The notes: generated from the sequence alone by a model not told the origin. 64,000 bases of DNA from Lysobacter sp. K5869 (GCF_018847975.1 NZ_CP072597.1:1054001-1118000), one strand, 5' to 3'. Positions 9,189 to 20,565 are shown, counted from the first letter of the stretch. Made by a program: numbers and translations.

Positions 9189-9204
9189 TGTTCCACGTGG
9201 AACA
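9189..9204. promoter_or_regulatory. parS: parS-type ParB binding site 4
   Basis: TGTTCCACGTGGAACA, identical to the 16-bp consensus. It lies 65 bp past the recF stop and about 80 bp before the start of the DUF5694 gene, so bound ParB could also affect that promoter. Confidence 0.95.
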
Positions 9205-9280
9205 CACTGCCGAACCCGCCTCTAAACCCGCCGACCTCCCCGCGCATCCCTTTGAGACGAACCACCTCAGGGACGACCGC

Positions 9281-10351
9281 TTGAACCGCATGCTCTCCGC
9301 TCTGCTCGGCCTGTGCTTCGTCGCCCAAGCCGCGCCTGCCCTCGCCCAGGTCGATCTCGCCGCCCTCAGCCGCGGCACCGTCGGCCCCCGCACCCAAGTC
9401 GCCGTGCTCGGCAGCACCCATCTGAGCGGCTTGCCGAAGGATTACGACCTCAAGGCCTTGGAACCGCTGCTGGAGCGGCTCGCGGCCTTCAAACCCGACG
9501 TGATCGCCATCGAAGCTGTCTCCGGCGAGGATTGCGACCACCTGACCCGCTACCGCGAGCTCTTCGACGGCGCCGACGAGAGCTACTGCGCCGACACCGA
9601 AGCCGCGCGCAAGGCCACCGGCCTGGACGTCCACGCCGCCGTGGTCGCCGTGCGCCAGCGCTATGCCGAGTGGCCGGCCCACCCGACTCCCGCCCAGCGC
9701 CGCGCGCTCGCCAGCCTGCTGCTGGCCGCCAACGACCGGCCCTCGGCGCTGACCCAATGGCTGCAGCTGCCGCCGGCCGAGCGCCGCGCCGGCGACGGCC
9801 TGGACGCGGCCCTCGCGGCCCAGCTCGACCGGCTCGCCACCGACGCCCGCAACGAGAACTACCGCATCGGCGCGGTCCTGGCCGCGCGCCTGGGCCTGCA
9901 GCGGGTCTACGCGGTCGACGACCACCACGCCGACCGCATCACCGCCGACGCCGGCAAGGGCTACGAAGCAGCGGTCAAGGCGGTCTGGGCCGGCTTCGTC
10001 TACCCCTTCGCCGAGCGCGAAAAGGCGCTCATCGACCAGGGCGATCTGCTCGGCCTGTATCGCCGCCTCAACGCCCCCGAATCGCAGCAGGCCGCCATCG
10101 CCGGCGACTTCGGCGCCAACCTCCGCGAGCCCTCGCCCGAGCGCTACGGCCGCCAGTACGTGGCGTGGTGGGAGGCGCGCAACCTGCGCATGGCCGCGAA
10201 CCTGCGCGAGGCCTTCGGCAACCGGCCCGGCGCGCGCGTGCTCGACATCGTCGGCGCCTCGCACAAGCCCTATCTGGAGGCCTATCTGCGCCCGATGCAC
10301 GACGTCGAGGTGGTCGACGTGCAAGCGCTGCTGGCGCCTGGGACGCGCTGA
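9281..10351 (+). CDS. DUF5694 (TraB/Tiki-like fold) exported protein
   Basis: About 356 residues. An N-terminal signal peptide is visible (RMLSALLGLCFVAQAAPALAQ), so the product is probably periplasmic. The domain begins with VAVLGSTHLSGL, where the histidine follows a beta strand, continues with DVIAIE, and ends with RNLRMAANLRE and VLDIVGASHKPYLEAY. These paired GxxH and GxSH motifs are typical of TraB/PrgY/Tiki-like and ChaN-like proteins; DUF5694 is the best match from memory. Function unknown. TTG at 9281 was chosen because AGGGA lies 7 nt upstream; ATG at 9290 is an alternative. Next to recF, ahead of gyrB. Confidence 0.75.
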   Translation: MNRMLSALLGLCFVAQAAPALAQVDLAALSRGTVGPRTQVAVLGSTHLSGLPKDYDLKALEPLLERLAAFKPDVIAIEAVSGEDCDHLTRYRELFDGADESYCADTEAARKATGLDVHAAVVAVRQRYAEWPAHPTPAQRRALASLLLAANDRPSALTQWLQLPPAERRAGDGLDAALAAQLDRLATDARNENYRIGAVLAARLGLQRVYAVDDHHADRITADAGKGYEAAVKAVWAGFVYPFAEREKALIDQGDLLGLYRRLNAPESQQAAIAGDFGANLREPSPERYGRQYVAWWEARNLRMAANLREAFGNRPGARVLDIVGASHKPYLEAYLRPMHDVEVVDVQALLAPGTR

Positions 10352-10403
10352 GAGCCCTTCTGCCCGCGCGGGGCTGGGGACCCAGGGGGCAGGGGGCGCG
10401 AGG

Positions 10404-10412
10404 TGCTATAAT
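10404..10412 (+). promoter_or_regulatory. Extended -10 promoter element of gyrB
   Basis: TGCTATAAT is a perfect extended -10 element 87 bp upstream of the gyrB ATG. No clear -35 hexamer is seen, which is normal for extended -10 promoters. Confidence 0.65.
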
Positions 10413-10435
10413 TTCCGCTGGATCCCAATAGCTAA

Positions 10436-12931
<2,496 letters not shown>

Positions 12932-12965
12932 GCCCGCGTCGGACGCTCCCCCCGCCGGCGCCGCG

Positions 12966-13838
12966 ATGGCCGCGCCGGCCGACCCCTCGCCTGCGTTCGC
13001 GGGCGAGGCGGGCGCCGCTCCGGCGGCCGGCCGCGGCCTGGGTTCCACGGCCGCATTCGCTGCCCCCGCTTCCGGGCGCGGCTCCGCGGCCGCCCTGGCG
13101 ACGCCCGCGCCCCTGCTGCCGGCGCTGGCCGGTTTCTTCTTCGACCTGCTGCTGTGGGTGTTCCTGCTGGCCGGCGGCTCGCTGCTCGGCACGGTCGCCT
13201 GGGGCTTCGTCCAAGGCCTGAACGGCGCATCGCCCGCGCAAGCGGGGCCGCCGATGGCGGTTTCGCTCGCCATCGGGCTCCTCGCGACCGCTTTCGCGGC
13301 CCTGATCGTCTACTACTTTCGTCGAAATGCGAACGCGGTCGAGCGGAGCGCCGCGTGGCGGGCGTTGTCGCGGCCATTTACGTGGATCTGGATCGCAACG
13401 GCGATCATCGTGCTGCTATCGGGCAGTTCCCTGGCCGATAAGCTGACCCAGGCGCTGACTATCGACGCCACCCCGACCAACGCCGTCCTCAGCGAGCCGC
13501 TGCATCGGCAGCCGGCGCTGTGGCTGGTGTTCGCGGTGCTGATCGCACCGGCCTACGAAGAGCTGATGTTCCGCCGGGTGCTGTTCGGCCGACTGTGGGC
13601 GGCGGGCCGGCCGTGGCTGGGATTGGCCCTGAGTTCGGTCGCGTTCGCCCTGGTCCACGAGCCGCCCGGCCTCGGCGCCGGCCGCGGCTGGGGCGTGCTG
13701 GTGCTGTGGAGCGTGTACGCATTGATGGGCGCGGTGTTCGCCTGGATCTACCGCCGCACCGGCAGCTTGTGGGCGGCTTACCTCGCGCACGCCGGCAACA
13801 ACCTGATCGCCTGCCTGGCGCTGATGGACGGGCCCTGA
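12966..13838 (+). CDS. CPBP-family intramembrane glutamic protease (CAAX/ABI domain)
   Basis: About 290 residues with an Ala/Pro-rich N-terminus of some 50 residues, then several membrane helices. The family motifs are present: EEL-MFRR (APAYEELMFRR) in motif 1, FALVH in motif 2 and HAGNN in motif 3. Such membrane proteases process prenylated or other peptides, and in bacteria are often linked to bacteriocin maturation or self-immunity; the substrate here is unknown. It follows gyrB by 34 bp. The start is uncertain because no strong ribosome-binding site precedes the ATG at 12966. Confidence 0.8.
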   Translation: MAAPADPSPAFAGEAGAAPAAGRGLGSTAAFAAPASGRGSAAALATPAPLLPALAGFFFDLLLWVFLLAGGSLLGTVAWGFVQGLNGASPAQAGPPMAVSLAIGLLATAFAALIVYYFRRNANAVERSAAWRALSRPFTWIWIATAIIVLLSGSSLADKLTQALTIDATPTNAVLSEPLHRQPALWLVFAVLIAPAYEELMFRRVLFGRLWAAGRPWLGLALSSVAFALVHEPPGLGAGRGWGVLVLWSVYALMGAVFAWIYRRTGSLWAAYLAHAGNNLIACLALMDGP

Positions 13839-13937
13839 GGCCGTCAAGCCCGGTTCCCCGCAAACCCGCACCGCTATTGACGATCCGTTAATCCGGCCGG
13901 GGCTACAAAGCCGTTATCGCTTTGGGGACAACCGGCA

Positions 13938-14741
13938 ATGAAACGCATCTTGCTCGCGCTGACGATCGCGGCCGCGGTCGCGGCCTGCGCCACCACCACG
14001 TCGCCGACCGGGCGCACCCAGCACGTCGGCGCGGTCTCCAAGGCCCAGCTCGACCAAATGGGTGCGCAGGCCTTCGCCGAGACCAAGAAAAAAGAGCGCA
14101 TCAGCACCGACCAGCGCCAGAACGCCTACGTGCGCTGCGTGGTGAACTCGATCACGCGCGAACTGCCGCAAGGTTGGCAGGCGAATTGGGAAGTGGCCGT
14201 GTTCGTGGATAGTTCCCCCAACGCCTTTGCGCTTCCTGGCGGAAAGGTTGGCGTAAACACGGGGATTTTCACCGTCGCCAAGAACCAAGACCAACTTGCG
14301 GCGGTGATTTCGCACGAAATCGGCCACGTGGTTTCGCGTCACCACGACGAGCGCATCACCCGCCAGATGGGCAGCCAGGTCGCGCTCAACATCCTCGGCA
14401 GCCTGATGGGCGCGCGCTACGGCGACGGCGCCGCCAGCGCCACCAGCCAGCTCGGCGGCGCGGCCCTGCAGACCGCCTTCCTGCTGCCCGGTTCGCGCAC
14501 CCAGGAAAGCGAGGCGGACGTGGTGGGTCAACGACTTATGGCACAGGCGGGCTACGACCCGCGTCAGGCAGTGGACCTGTGGCAGAACATGATCGCGGCC
14601 AGCAGCACCCGGCCGCCGCAATGGCTGTCCACCCACCCCGACCCGCAGTCGCGCATCCACGAACTCAACGCCCGTGCCGGCGCCTTGATCCCGGTCTACG
14701 AGCAGGCACGCGCGGCCGGCCGTACGCCGAAGTGTGGATGA
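13938..14741 (+). CDS. M48-family zinc metalloprotease, lipoprotein
   Basis: 267 residues. A lipoprotein signal peptide ends in the lipobox VAAC (MKRILLALTIAAAVAAC), so the enzyme should be anchored in the periplasm or outer membrane. The active site HExxH is SHEIGHVVSRHH (about residue 126), with the third zinc ligand in ESEADVVGQRL, the M48 layout. It resembles LoiP/YcaL/BepA-type proteases of outer-membrane quality control; which substrate it cleaves cannot be read from sequence. It precedes the TPR-TonB-ExbBD cluster on the same strand. Confidence 0.9.
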   Translation: MKRILLALTIAAAVAACATTTSPTGRTQHVGAVSKAQLDQMGAQAFAETKKKERISTDQRQNAYVRCVVNSITRELPQGWQANWEVAVFVDSSPNAFALPGGKVGVNTGIFTVAKNQDQLAAVISHEIGHVVSRHHDERITRQMGSQVALNILGSLMGARYGDGAASATSQLGGAALQTAFLLPGSRTQESEADVVGQRLMAQAGYDPRQAVDLWQNMIAASSTRPPQWLSTHPDPQSRIHELNARAGALIPVYEQARAAGRTPKCG

Positions 14742-14876
14742 TGAACGTGTGAAAAAGGCGGCCCGAACCCGTATCGCGCAGCCCCGAATTTCTGTTAGGT
14801 TGGCGGCCCCTTGGCCTTGCGCCGGTCCGCCGCGAGGCTCCGGTCTGCGGCCGCTGAGCCCTTTGAGGTGAGTCAC

Positions 14877-16088
14877 ATGAACAAGCAACCCACCCGTCGC
14901 AGCACCCTGCTCGCCGCCGCCATCGGTGCGGTGCTGGTGTTCGGTGCCGTGACCCAGGTCAACGCCCAGACCGCCTCCGAACGCAGCGCCCAGCGCCGCG
15001 CCTCCAAGGACAGCGGCAAGCCCGCCAAGCAGGAAAACCAGTACCCGAACGCGACCCGCACCGCGCCGGAAGCCAAAGCCTCGTCCAAGGGCGGCGCCAA
15101 GCTGCAGAAGATGATGGACGCGTTCGACAAGGAGAAGTTCCCGGAGGCCCGTTCGCAGGCCGACGCGATCATCGCCGACACCGGTCTCAATCCGTACGAA
15201 CGCTCCTTCGCCGCGCAGATCGGCTTCCAGGTGGCTTACGACGCCGACGACAACAAGGCGGCGATCGAGTACCTGAAGAAGGCCATCGAGATCAACGGCC
15301 TCGACAACAACGCCCACTTCGACCGCATGTTCGTCCTGGCCCAGCTGCAGCTGCAGGAAGAGCAGTACGCCGAATCGCTGGCGACCATGGACCGTTTCCT
15401 CAACGAGTCCAAGAGCACCAAGCCCGAGCATCTGATCGTCAAGGGCAACGCGCTGTACCGCCTGGAGCGCTACCCGGACGCGGCCAAGATCATCAAGCAG
15501 GCCGTCGACGCCTCGCCGGAGCCGAAGCAGGAATGGCTGCAGCTGCTGATGGCGAGCTACGTCGAGAACAACCAGGGCGCCGAAGCGGCCAAGGTCGCCG
15601 AGTCGATCGCCGCCAAGAATCCGAACGACAAGCGCGCGCAGATGAACGTCGCCGCGGTCTATTCGCAGGCCGACATGCTCGACAAGGCCGCCGCGGTGCT
15701 GGAGAAGATCCGCGCCTCCGGCCAGTTCACCGAGGACAAGGATTATCGTCAGCTTTACGCCACCTACCTTAATCTCGACAAGAAGGAGAAGGAGGCGATC
15801 GGTGTGATCAACGAGGGTCTGCAGAAGGGCGTGCTCAAGCCCGACTACCAGGCTTACGTGGCCCTGGCCCAGGCTTATTACTATTCGGACCAGACCGGCC
15901 CCTCGATCGACGCGTACAAGAAAGCGGCTCCGCTCGCGCCGGACGGTGAGACGTACCTGAATCTCGCCCGCGTGCTGTGGCAGGAAGACCGCATCCCCGA
16001 GGCCAAGGAAGCCGCCAAGCAGGCGATCGCGAAGGGCGTGAAAAAGCCCGAGGACGCCAACAAGATTCTCGCGCTGAAAGGCAAGTAA
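14877..16088 (+). CDS. Exported TPR protein of the TonB cluster
   Basis: 403 residues. The signal peptide is RRSTLLAAAIGAVLVFGA up to VNAQ. The rest is alpha-helical with repeated TPR-like units, for example AAIEYLKKAIEINGLDNNAH, EAAKVAESIAAKNPNDKRAQ and PSIDAYKKAAPLAPDGETYL. A basic, disordered stretch (about residues 30-65) precedes the repeats. The ATG at 14877 has a TGAGGTGA ribosome-binding site. It sits 146 bp before tonB on the same strand, and TPR proteins in this position are seen in other Xanthomonadaceae, suggesting a scaffold role with the TonB system. No enzymatic motif. Confidence 0.85.
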   Translation: MNKQPTRRSTLLAAAIGAVLVFGAVTQVNAQTASERSAQRRASKDSGKPAKQENQYPNATRTAPEAKASSKGGAKLQKMMDAFDKEKFPEARSQADAIIADTGLNPYERSFAAQIGFQVAYDADDNKAAIEYLKKAIEINGLDNNAHFDRMFVLAQLQLQEEQYAESLATMDRFLNESKSTKPEHLIVKGNALYRLERYPDAAKIIKQAVDASPEPKQEWLQLLMASYVENNQGAEAAKVAESIAAKNPNDKRAQMNVAAVYSQADMLDKAAAVLEKIRASGQFTEDKDYRQLYATYLNLDKKEKEAIGVINEGLQKGVLKPDYQAYVALAQAYYYSDQTGPSIDAYKKAAPLAPDGETYLNLARVLWQEDRIPEAKEAAKQAIAKGVKKPEDANKILALKGK

Positions 16089-16113
16089 TTTCAGCGTGCA
16101 GGGCCGACCGCGC

Positions 16114-16145
16114 TTGTAAACCTGTGACGCGGTTTGGTATATGCT
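16114..16145 (+). promoter_or_regulatory. Possible promoter upstream of tonB
   Basis: TTGTAA at 16114-16119 and TATATG at 16138-16143 with an 18-bp spacer. No Fur-box-like palindrome was recognised next to it. Confidence 0.35.
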
Positions 16146-16234
16146 AGGAGGTTCCCGCGACTGGAAACGGTTGCAGGAACCGAACGATGGCCCGAGGCGC
16201 CCAGGCGTCCGGTAACACCTCCCGAGCTGACGGC

Positions 16235-16912
16235 ATGACGCAAGACCTCGAACTCCAAGTTAGGAAAAATGACGACCGCGAAGGTTTGAACTGGGCACGT
16301 ATTGCCGGTATCTCCTGCGCGATCGCCGTGCATGCTGCGGCGCTGCTGTTGTTGCTGGCCCCGATGACTCCGCCCGCCCAGCAGCAGGACAAGGAGGAGG
16401 TGACGATGGTGAACATCATCAAGCCGCCGCCGCCGCCCCCGCCGCCGCCGCCGCCGCCGCCGGAGCCGCCGAAGGAAATCAAGCAGCCGCCGAAGGAGCT
16501 GTCGCCGCCGCGTCCGACTCCGACGCCGCCGCCGCCGGAACAGCCGCCGATCGAGAACCTCGATCCGAGCCCGGTCGATCCGCCCGCCCCGCCGCCGGCG
16601 CCGCCCGCGCCGCCGCAGGTGGCCAGCGACATCGGTTCGAGCGTGGATCCGTCCTCGCGCCGCCTGAACCCGCCGAAATATCCGCCGACCGAAGCCCGTC
16701 AGGGCGTGGGTGGTACCGTGGTCCTGGTCATCAGCATCGACGGCCAAGGCAACGTGCTCGACGTGCAAGTCGAGAAGTCCAGCCGCAACCGCAACCTGGA
16801 CCGCGCGGCCATGGATGCCGCACGCAAGTGGCGCTTCAATCCCGAAATGAAAAACGGTCAGCCGGTCGCCAGCCGCGTCCGAGTGCCCGTCGATTTCGTC
16901 CCGCCGACCTGA
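16235..16912 (+). CDS. tonB: Energy transducer TonB
   Basis: About 225 residues. TonB spans the periplasm and passes the proton-motive energy captured by ExbB/ExbD to outer-membrane TonB-dependent receptors. A membrane anchor (IAGISCAIAVHAAALLLLL) near the N-terminus is followed by a long Pro-rich spacer, including a run of 13 consecutive prolines, then the C-terminal TonB domain (YPPTEARQGVGGTVVLVISI ... AARKWRFNP). ATG at 16235 (MTQDLEL) was preferred over the upstream 16187 start because family members begin this way, though its ribosome-binding site is weak. First of tonB-exbB-exbD-exbD. Confidence 0.95.
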   Translation: MTQDLELQVRKNDDREGLNWARIAGISCAIAVHAAALLLLLAPMTPPAQQQDKEEVTMVNIIKPPPPPPPPPPPPPEPPKEIKQPPKELSPPRPTPTPPPPEQPPIENLDPSPVDPPAPPPAPPAPPQVASDIGSSVDPSSRRLNPPKYPPTEARQGVGGTVVLVISIDGQGNVLDVQVEKSSRNRNLDRAAMDAARKWRFNPEMKNGQPVASRVRVPVDFVPPT

Positions 16913-16986
16913 TCGGGGTCGCGGGGCCGTTGTGAGTCACACGTAATACCTTCTTTCCTTTCCACGACATTACAAAGGTAAGCGTC

Positions 16987-17736
16987 ATGCTGCAGCAAAC
17001 CACCACCGCCGCCGCCGGGGGCTCCAACGCAGAAGCTCTCCAGCAGATGAGCTTCATGCATCTGGCGCAGAACTTCGACTTCGTCGGCTGGGTCGTGTTC
17101 ATCACGCTCCTGCTGATGTCGGTTCTGTCGGTCTACTGGATCGTCATCAACTTCGTGAAGAACCTGCGTCTGCGCGGTTCGTCCGACCGCGTCGTCAGCA
17201 CGTTCTGGGAAACCCCGAACGCGCAGGACGCCATCCGTTACATGGAAGAGCAGTCGCGCAGCGAGCCGTTCTCCAAGATCGCGCTCGACGCCGCTCAGGC
17301 CGCCGCTCACCACCAGCGCCACGAAGGTTCGCGCCTGGTCGAGTCGCTGAACCGCTCGGAGTTCGTGGATCGCGCCCTGCGTCAGGCCGTGACCCGCGAG
17401 AGCTCGCGTCTGGAAGCCGGTCTGACCGTGCTCGCCACCGTCGGTTCGACCGCTCCGTTCGTCGGTCTGCTCGGCACCGTGTGGGGCATCTACCACGCGC
17501 TGCTGCGCCTGGGCGCCTCGGGCGAATCGTCGATCCAGGCCGTCGCCGGCCCGGTGGGCGAGGCGCTGATCATGACCGCGATCGGTCTGTTCGTCGCGAT
17601 CCCGGCCGTGCTCGCGTACAACTTCTTCGTGCGTCTGAACCGCGTGACGAACAACAAGTTCGACACCTTCGCGCACGATCTGCACGACTTCTTCGCCACC
17701 GGCTCGCGCGTCGGCGAAGTGTCGAACAAGCGCTAA
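16987..17736 (+). CDS. exbB: TonB-system biopolymer transport protein ExbB
   Basis: 249 residues, MotA/TolQ/ExbB family, inner membrane. It has an N-terminal transmembrane helix (FVGWVVFITLLLMSVLSVYW), a cytoplasmic loop, and the conserved pair of helices containing GSTAPFVGLLGTVWGIYHAL and ALIMTAIGLFVAIPAVLAYN. It forms the proton channel complex with ExbD. Preceded by AAAGGTAAG, 74 bp after tonB and 43 bp before exbD. Confidence 0.97.
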   Translation: MLQQTTTAAAGGSNAEALQQMSFMHLAQNFDFVGWVVFITLLLMSVLSVYWIVINFVKNLRLRGSSDRVVSTFWETPNAQDAIRYMEEQSRSEPFSKIALDAAQAAAHHQRHEGSRLVESLNRSEFVDRALRQAVTRESSRLEAGLTVLATVGSTAPFVGLLGTVWGIYHALLRLGASGESSIQAVAGPVGEALIMTAIGLFVAIPAVLAYNFFVRLNRVTNNKFDTFAHDLHDFFATGSRVGEVSNKR

Positions 17737-17779
17737 GCGCAACACGCCTCCCATTTAGCGTAGCTCCCGGAGTTCGGAC

Positions 17780-18196
17780 ATGGCCTTTAGTTCAGGCAAC
17801 GACAGTGGCGGCCCTATGGCCACGATCAACGTCACGCCCCTTGTGGACGTGATGCTGGTGCTGCTGATCATCTTCATGATCACTGCGCCGTTGATGACGC
17901 ATAAGGTCGAGATCAAGCTGCCGGAAGCCACGCTGAAAAAGATCGAGGAAGCGCCGAAGACGCCGCCGATTACTTTGGCGGTACAGGAAGACGGCCATCT
18001 CTACTGGAACGATGAGCCGATCACCGCCGAACAGCTGGAAAGCCGTCTTTCGGTCGAGGCGCAGAAGACCCCGCAGCCGCAGATCAACGTCCGCGGGGAC
18101 CGCACCACCAAGTACCGCACGATCAACAACGTGGTGACCATCGCGCAGAAGCAAGGCATGCGTAAGGTCGGCTTCGTCGCGATCAAAGAACGCTAA
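17780..18196 (+). CDS. exbD: Biopolymer transport protein ExbD (copy 1)
   Basis: 138 residues. One N-terminal transmembrane helix ([20 protein letters not shown]) carries the essential proton-relay Asp in PLVDV; the periplasmic domain follows ([12 protein letters not shown]). Partner of ExbB. 14 bp before the second copy. Confidence 0.96.
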   Translation: MAFSSGNDSGGPMATINVTPLVDVMLVLLIIFMITAPLMTHKVEIKLPEATLKKIEEAPKTPPITLAVQEDGHLYWNDEPITAEQLESRLSVEAQKTPQPQINVRGDRTTKYRTINNVVTIAQKQGMRKVGFVAIKER

Positions 18197-18210
18197 TCGG
18201 AGATAGGAAC

Positions 18211-18627
18211 ATGGCTTTCAGCAACAATTCCTCCTCCGATGGAGCGATGGCGGACATCAACGTCACGCCGCTCGTCGACGTGCTGCTGGTGCTGTTGATC
18301 ATCTTCATGGTCACGGCGCCGACGGTGTCCTACCCGATCGATGTCAATTTGCCGCAGCCGACGCTCAACCCGCCGCCGCAGACCGTCGAACCGCCGCCGC
18401 CGATCAGCTTGAAGATCGACGGCACCGGCCAGGTGTTCTGGAACAGCAACCCCACGCCGCTCGCGGCGATCCCGGGGATGATGAACGAGACGGTTCAGCG
18501 CGATCCCACGAACCAACCTCTGCTAGAAATCGACACCAACGACGACGCCGAATACGGCGTTCTCGCCAAGGTGCTGGCTTACGCCAAAAACGCAGATATG
18601 AAAAAGATCGGTTTCGTCCAGAAGTAA
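18211..18627 (+). CDS. Biopolymer transport protein ExbD (copy 2)
   Basis: 138 residues, same architecture as the preceding copy ([20 protein letters not shown]) with the PLVDV Asp retained. Its periplasmic part is distinct, with [20 protein letters not shown] and WNSNPTPL. A strong ribosome-binding site (GGAGATAGGAAC) precedes it. Two adjacent exbD genes behind exbB are known in Xanthomonas, where the second is needed for only some TonB-dependent functions; a similar specialisation here is inference. A terminator follows at 18661-18688. Confidence 0.94.
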   Translation: MAFSNNSSSDGAMADINVTPLVDVLLVLLIIFMVTAPTVSYPIDVNLPQPTLNPPPQTVEPPPPISLKIDGTGQVFWNSNPTPLAAIPGMMNETVQRDPTNQPLLEIDTNDDAEYGVLAKVLAYAKNADMKKIGFVQK

Positions 18628-18660
18628 TTCCGCTCGGAACCGACGCTTACCGTCGTGAAA

Positions 18661-18688
18661 CGCCGCCCGCATGGGCGGCGTTTTTTTT
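18661..18688 (+). terminator. Rho-independent terminator of the tonB-exbB-exbD-exbD operon
   Basis: An 8-bp perfect stem, CGCCGCCC / GGGCGGCG, with loop GCAT, directly followed by eight T residues. Confidence 0.95.
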
Positions 18689-19015
18689 GGTGCGGTCGCG
18701 GAGTCTGGGGATAACTTCGGTTGTGGATAACGGGGCCGGGCGATCGACAGCGAACTGGGGATCGAAGCGGCTAGGAGCCGAAACCGGCATGAAATCGGCT
18801 ACGGGGCGTGCCGCTGCGCTGAAGAGCCGCCGGGCTTGTGGATAAGAGCGCGGTTGAGCGGGCCTGGAAGCGTTGGTGCGTATGCCTCGCGATGGGTGGC
18901 TCCATGCGTCGCAGCCGGACCTCAAAAGTTTCGCCCTCAGCGGGGCGCTTGCGGACCGGCCCGCCGCGGGACTAACGTGAAACCGGGTATCCCGCCCCAA
19001 GGATGGAGGTAGCTC

Positions 19016-19420
19016 ATGGCCGTTTCCGCGTACTCCGCTGCTGGCCGGTTCCGCAACGACACCGTTGCCGAGATCAACGTGACCCCGCTGGTCGATGTGA
19101 TGCTGGTGCTGTTGATCATCTTCATGGTGACGGCGCCGGCGCTGACCGGGCAGCTCAAGCTCAGCCTGCCCTCCCCTAACCCGCACCCGGACAAAGAACT
19201 GCCGAAAGCCGAGTTGAGCGTGCAGCAGGACGGCAGTTTCGTTCTCGACGGCCGCTCGCTGACGCGCGCGCAGTTGTCCACAGCGCTGACGGCGCTGGCC
19301 GCGGAAAATCCCGACACCGTGTTGAGCGTGGACGCCAACGCCGATGCCGACTATCAGGCCTTCGCGCACGCGCTGGCCGCCGCCGATGAGGCGGGCATCC
19401 GCAATTTGTCGACGAAGTAA
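19016..19420 (+). CDS. ExbD/TolR-family protein (third copy)
   Basis: 134 residues with the family layout: one transmembrane helix ([20 protein letters not shown]) with the proton-relay Asp, then a periplasmic domain (VQQDGSFVLDGRSLTRAQLS). The ribosome-binding site is GGATGGAGGT. It lies 388 bp after the other exbD genes, behind their terminator and two DnaA boxes, so it is separately transcribed. No ExbB/TolQ partner accompanies it; it may share the ExbB at 16987. One exact DnaA box (19274-19282) lies within its coding sequence, which makes the array overlap a real gene. Confidence 0.92.
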   Translation: MAVSAYSAAGRFRNDTVAEINVTPLVDVMLVLLIIFMVTAPALTGQLKLSLPSPNPHPDKELPKAELSVQQDGSFVLDGRSLTRAQLSTALTALAAENPDTVLSVDANADADYQAFAHALAAADEAGIRNLSTK

Positions 19421-19462
19421 AACGCCACGCGCGCCGCGCGTTCGCGGCGATACGGAATCGAA

Positions 19463-19490
19463 GACGGCTGCCTAATGGGCGGCCGTTTTC
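19463..19490 (+). terminator. Probable terminator after the third exbD
   Basis: Imperfect stem ACGGCTGCC / GGGCGGCCGT around loop TAAT, followed by TTTCGTTT, about 45 bp after the stop codon. Confidence 0.6.
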
Positions 19491-20547
19491 GTTTGCATGG
19501 AAGCGGCCGTTATCCACAGCGGAAACGGATTTTGAGTTTGATCCACGGGCGGTCGGGTATGCGACGCTCGCTTTTTTAGGCAGGCGAAAGCGCTTATCCA
19601 CACGGGCCGTGTGCCAGCGGATCGAGAAGAAACCGGCGGCCAACGCGTCGGCTGGATGCTCAGCGTGCCTTGTGCATAACCTGCACCGGCGAACCTCATG
19701 ACGGGCCGTCGACGACGCGAATGCCGCGGCGCCGTGGCACTCGCGAATACAAGGCTGAGGTCGACGGACAAGGCCCGTCTTATCCACAATGCATATCGCG
19801 GGTCGAGGTCGCAGTGAGCCGACTATCCGTGCGCGCGCGAGGTACGGTTGTGCATAAGTGAGTTCGTCTGCGCACGCGCTTAGCGCACTCGACAAGAGCG
19901 CGGTTCGATTGTCCACAGACCTGCGAACCACATTGCGGATGCGCGTCCGCCCGCAAGAAGCAGCCCATAAGCGGCATCGCGCCAACGGTGTCCGAACACT
20001 TGTCCACACCGAAATCCGCACCGTGCCGAACCCCCAGAAAACGCCTGAAAACAGCGGGTTTCGCGAGGGGCGCGCGAAGACTTATGACAAGACTTGTCCA
20101 CAACCCTGAGGGACGTCGTCCCTGGCGCGGATCATCGACCGCTGCGCGATGGTGAGCGGTCCATCGCAAACGGCGGCGGACACTTGTCCGTATCGGTCGT
20201 GACGGCGACGAAAGCGAGTCTCGGCGCGTGCGGGGTTGCGTATGCACCTGTCCACACGCGAGCGAGGATGCGCGGGCTTCTGGCGGGAAGCGCGTCAAGA
20301 TCGATGCCGAACCGGGGCGTACGCAGAACCAGCAGGCCGTTCGATATCCACAGCGAAGTCTCGTCGCCGGGTTCGGCTCGGCCGACGCATTTGTCCACAG
20401 GTGGAAAGATGCGCGCAGCCCGTCGTCCGGCGGCGATCTTGGTGGCATCGAATGAACGTCTCCTCTCGCTATTGCGCAGCGGCTTATCCACAAACGGGGC
20501 GAACTCGGGGCGCATATCGCGTGGAGACGGGCGTCGGCGCGCGGGTG

Positions 20548-20565
20548 TTATCCACATGTGGATAA
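20548..20565. promoter_or_regulatory. Head-to-head double DnaA box, perfect 18-bp palindrome
   Basis: TTATCCACATGTGGATAA: two exact consensus boxes abut with no spacer and opposite orientation. It is near the centre of the DnaA-box array and the only such pair in the window. Confidence 0.95.

Noticed and set aside
14325..14340. A fifth parS-like site (GGCCACGTGGTT) in the M48 gene
   Set aside because: It shares only the CCACGTGG centre; the outer bases do not match the parS palindrome.
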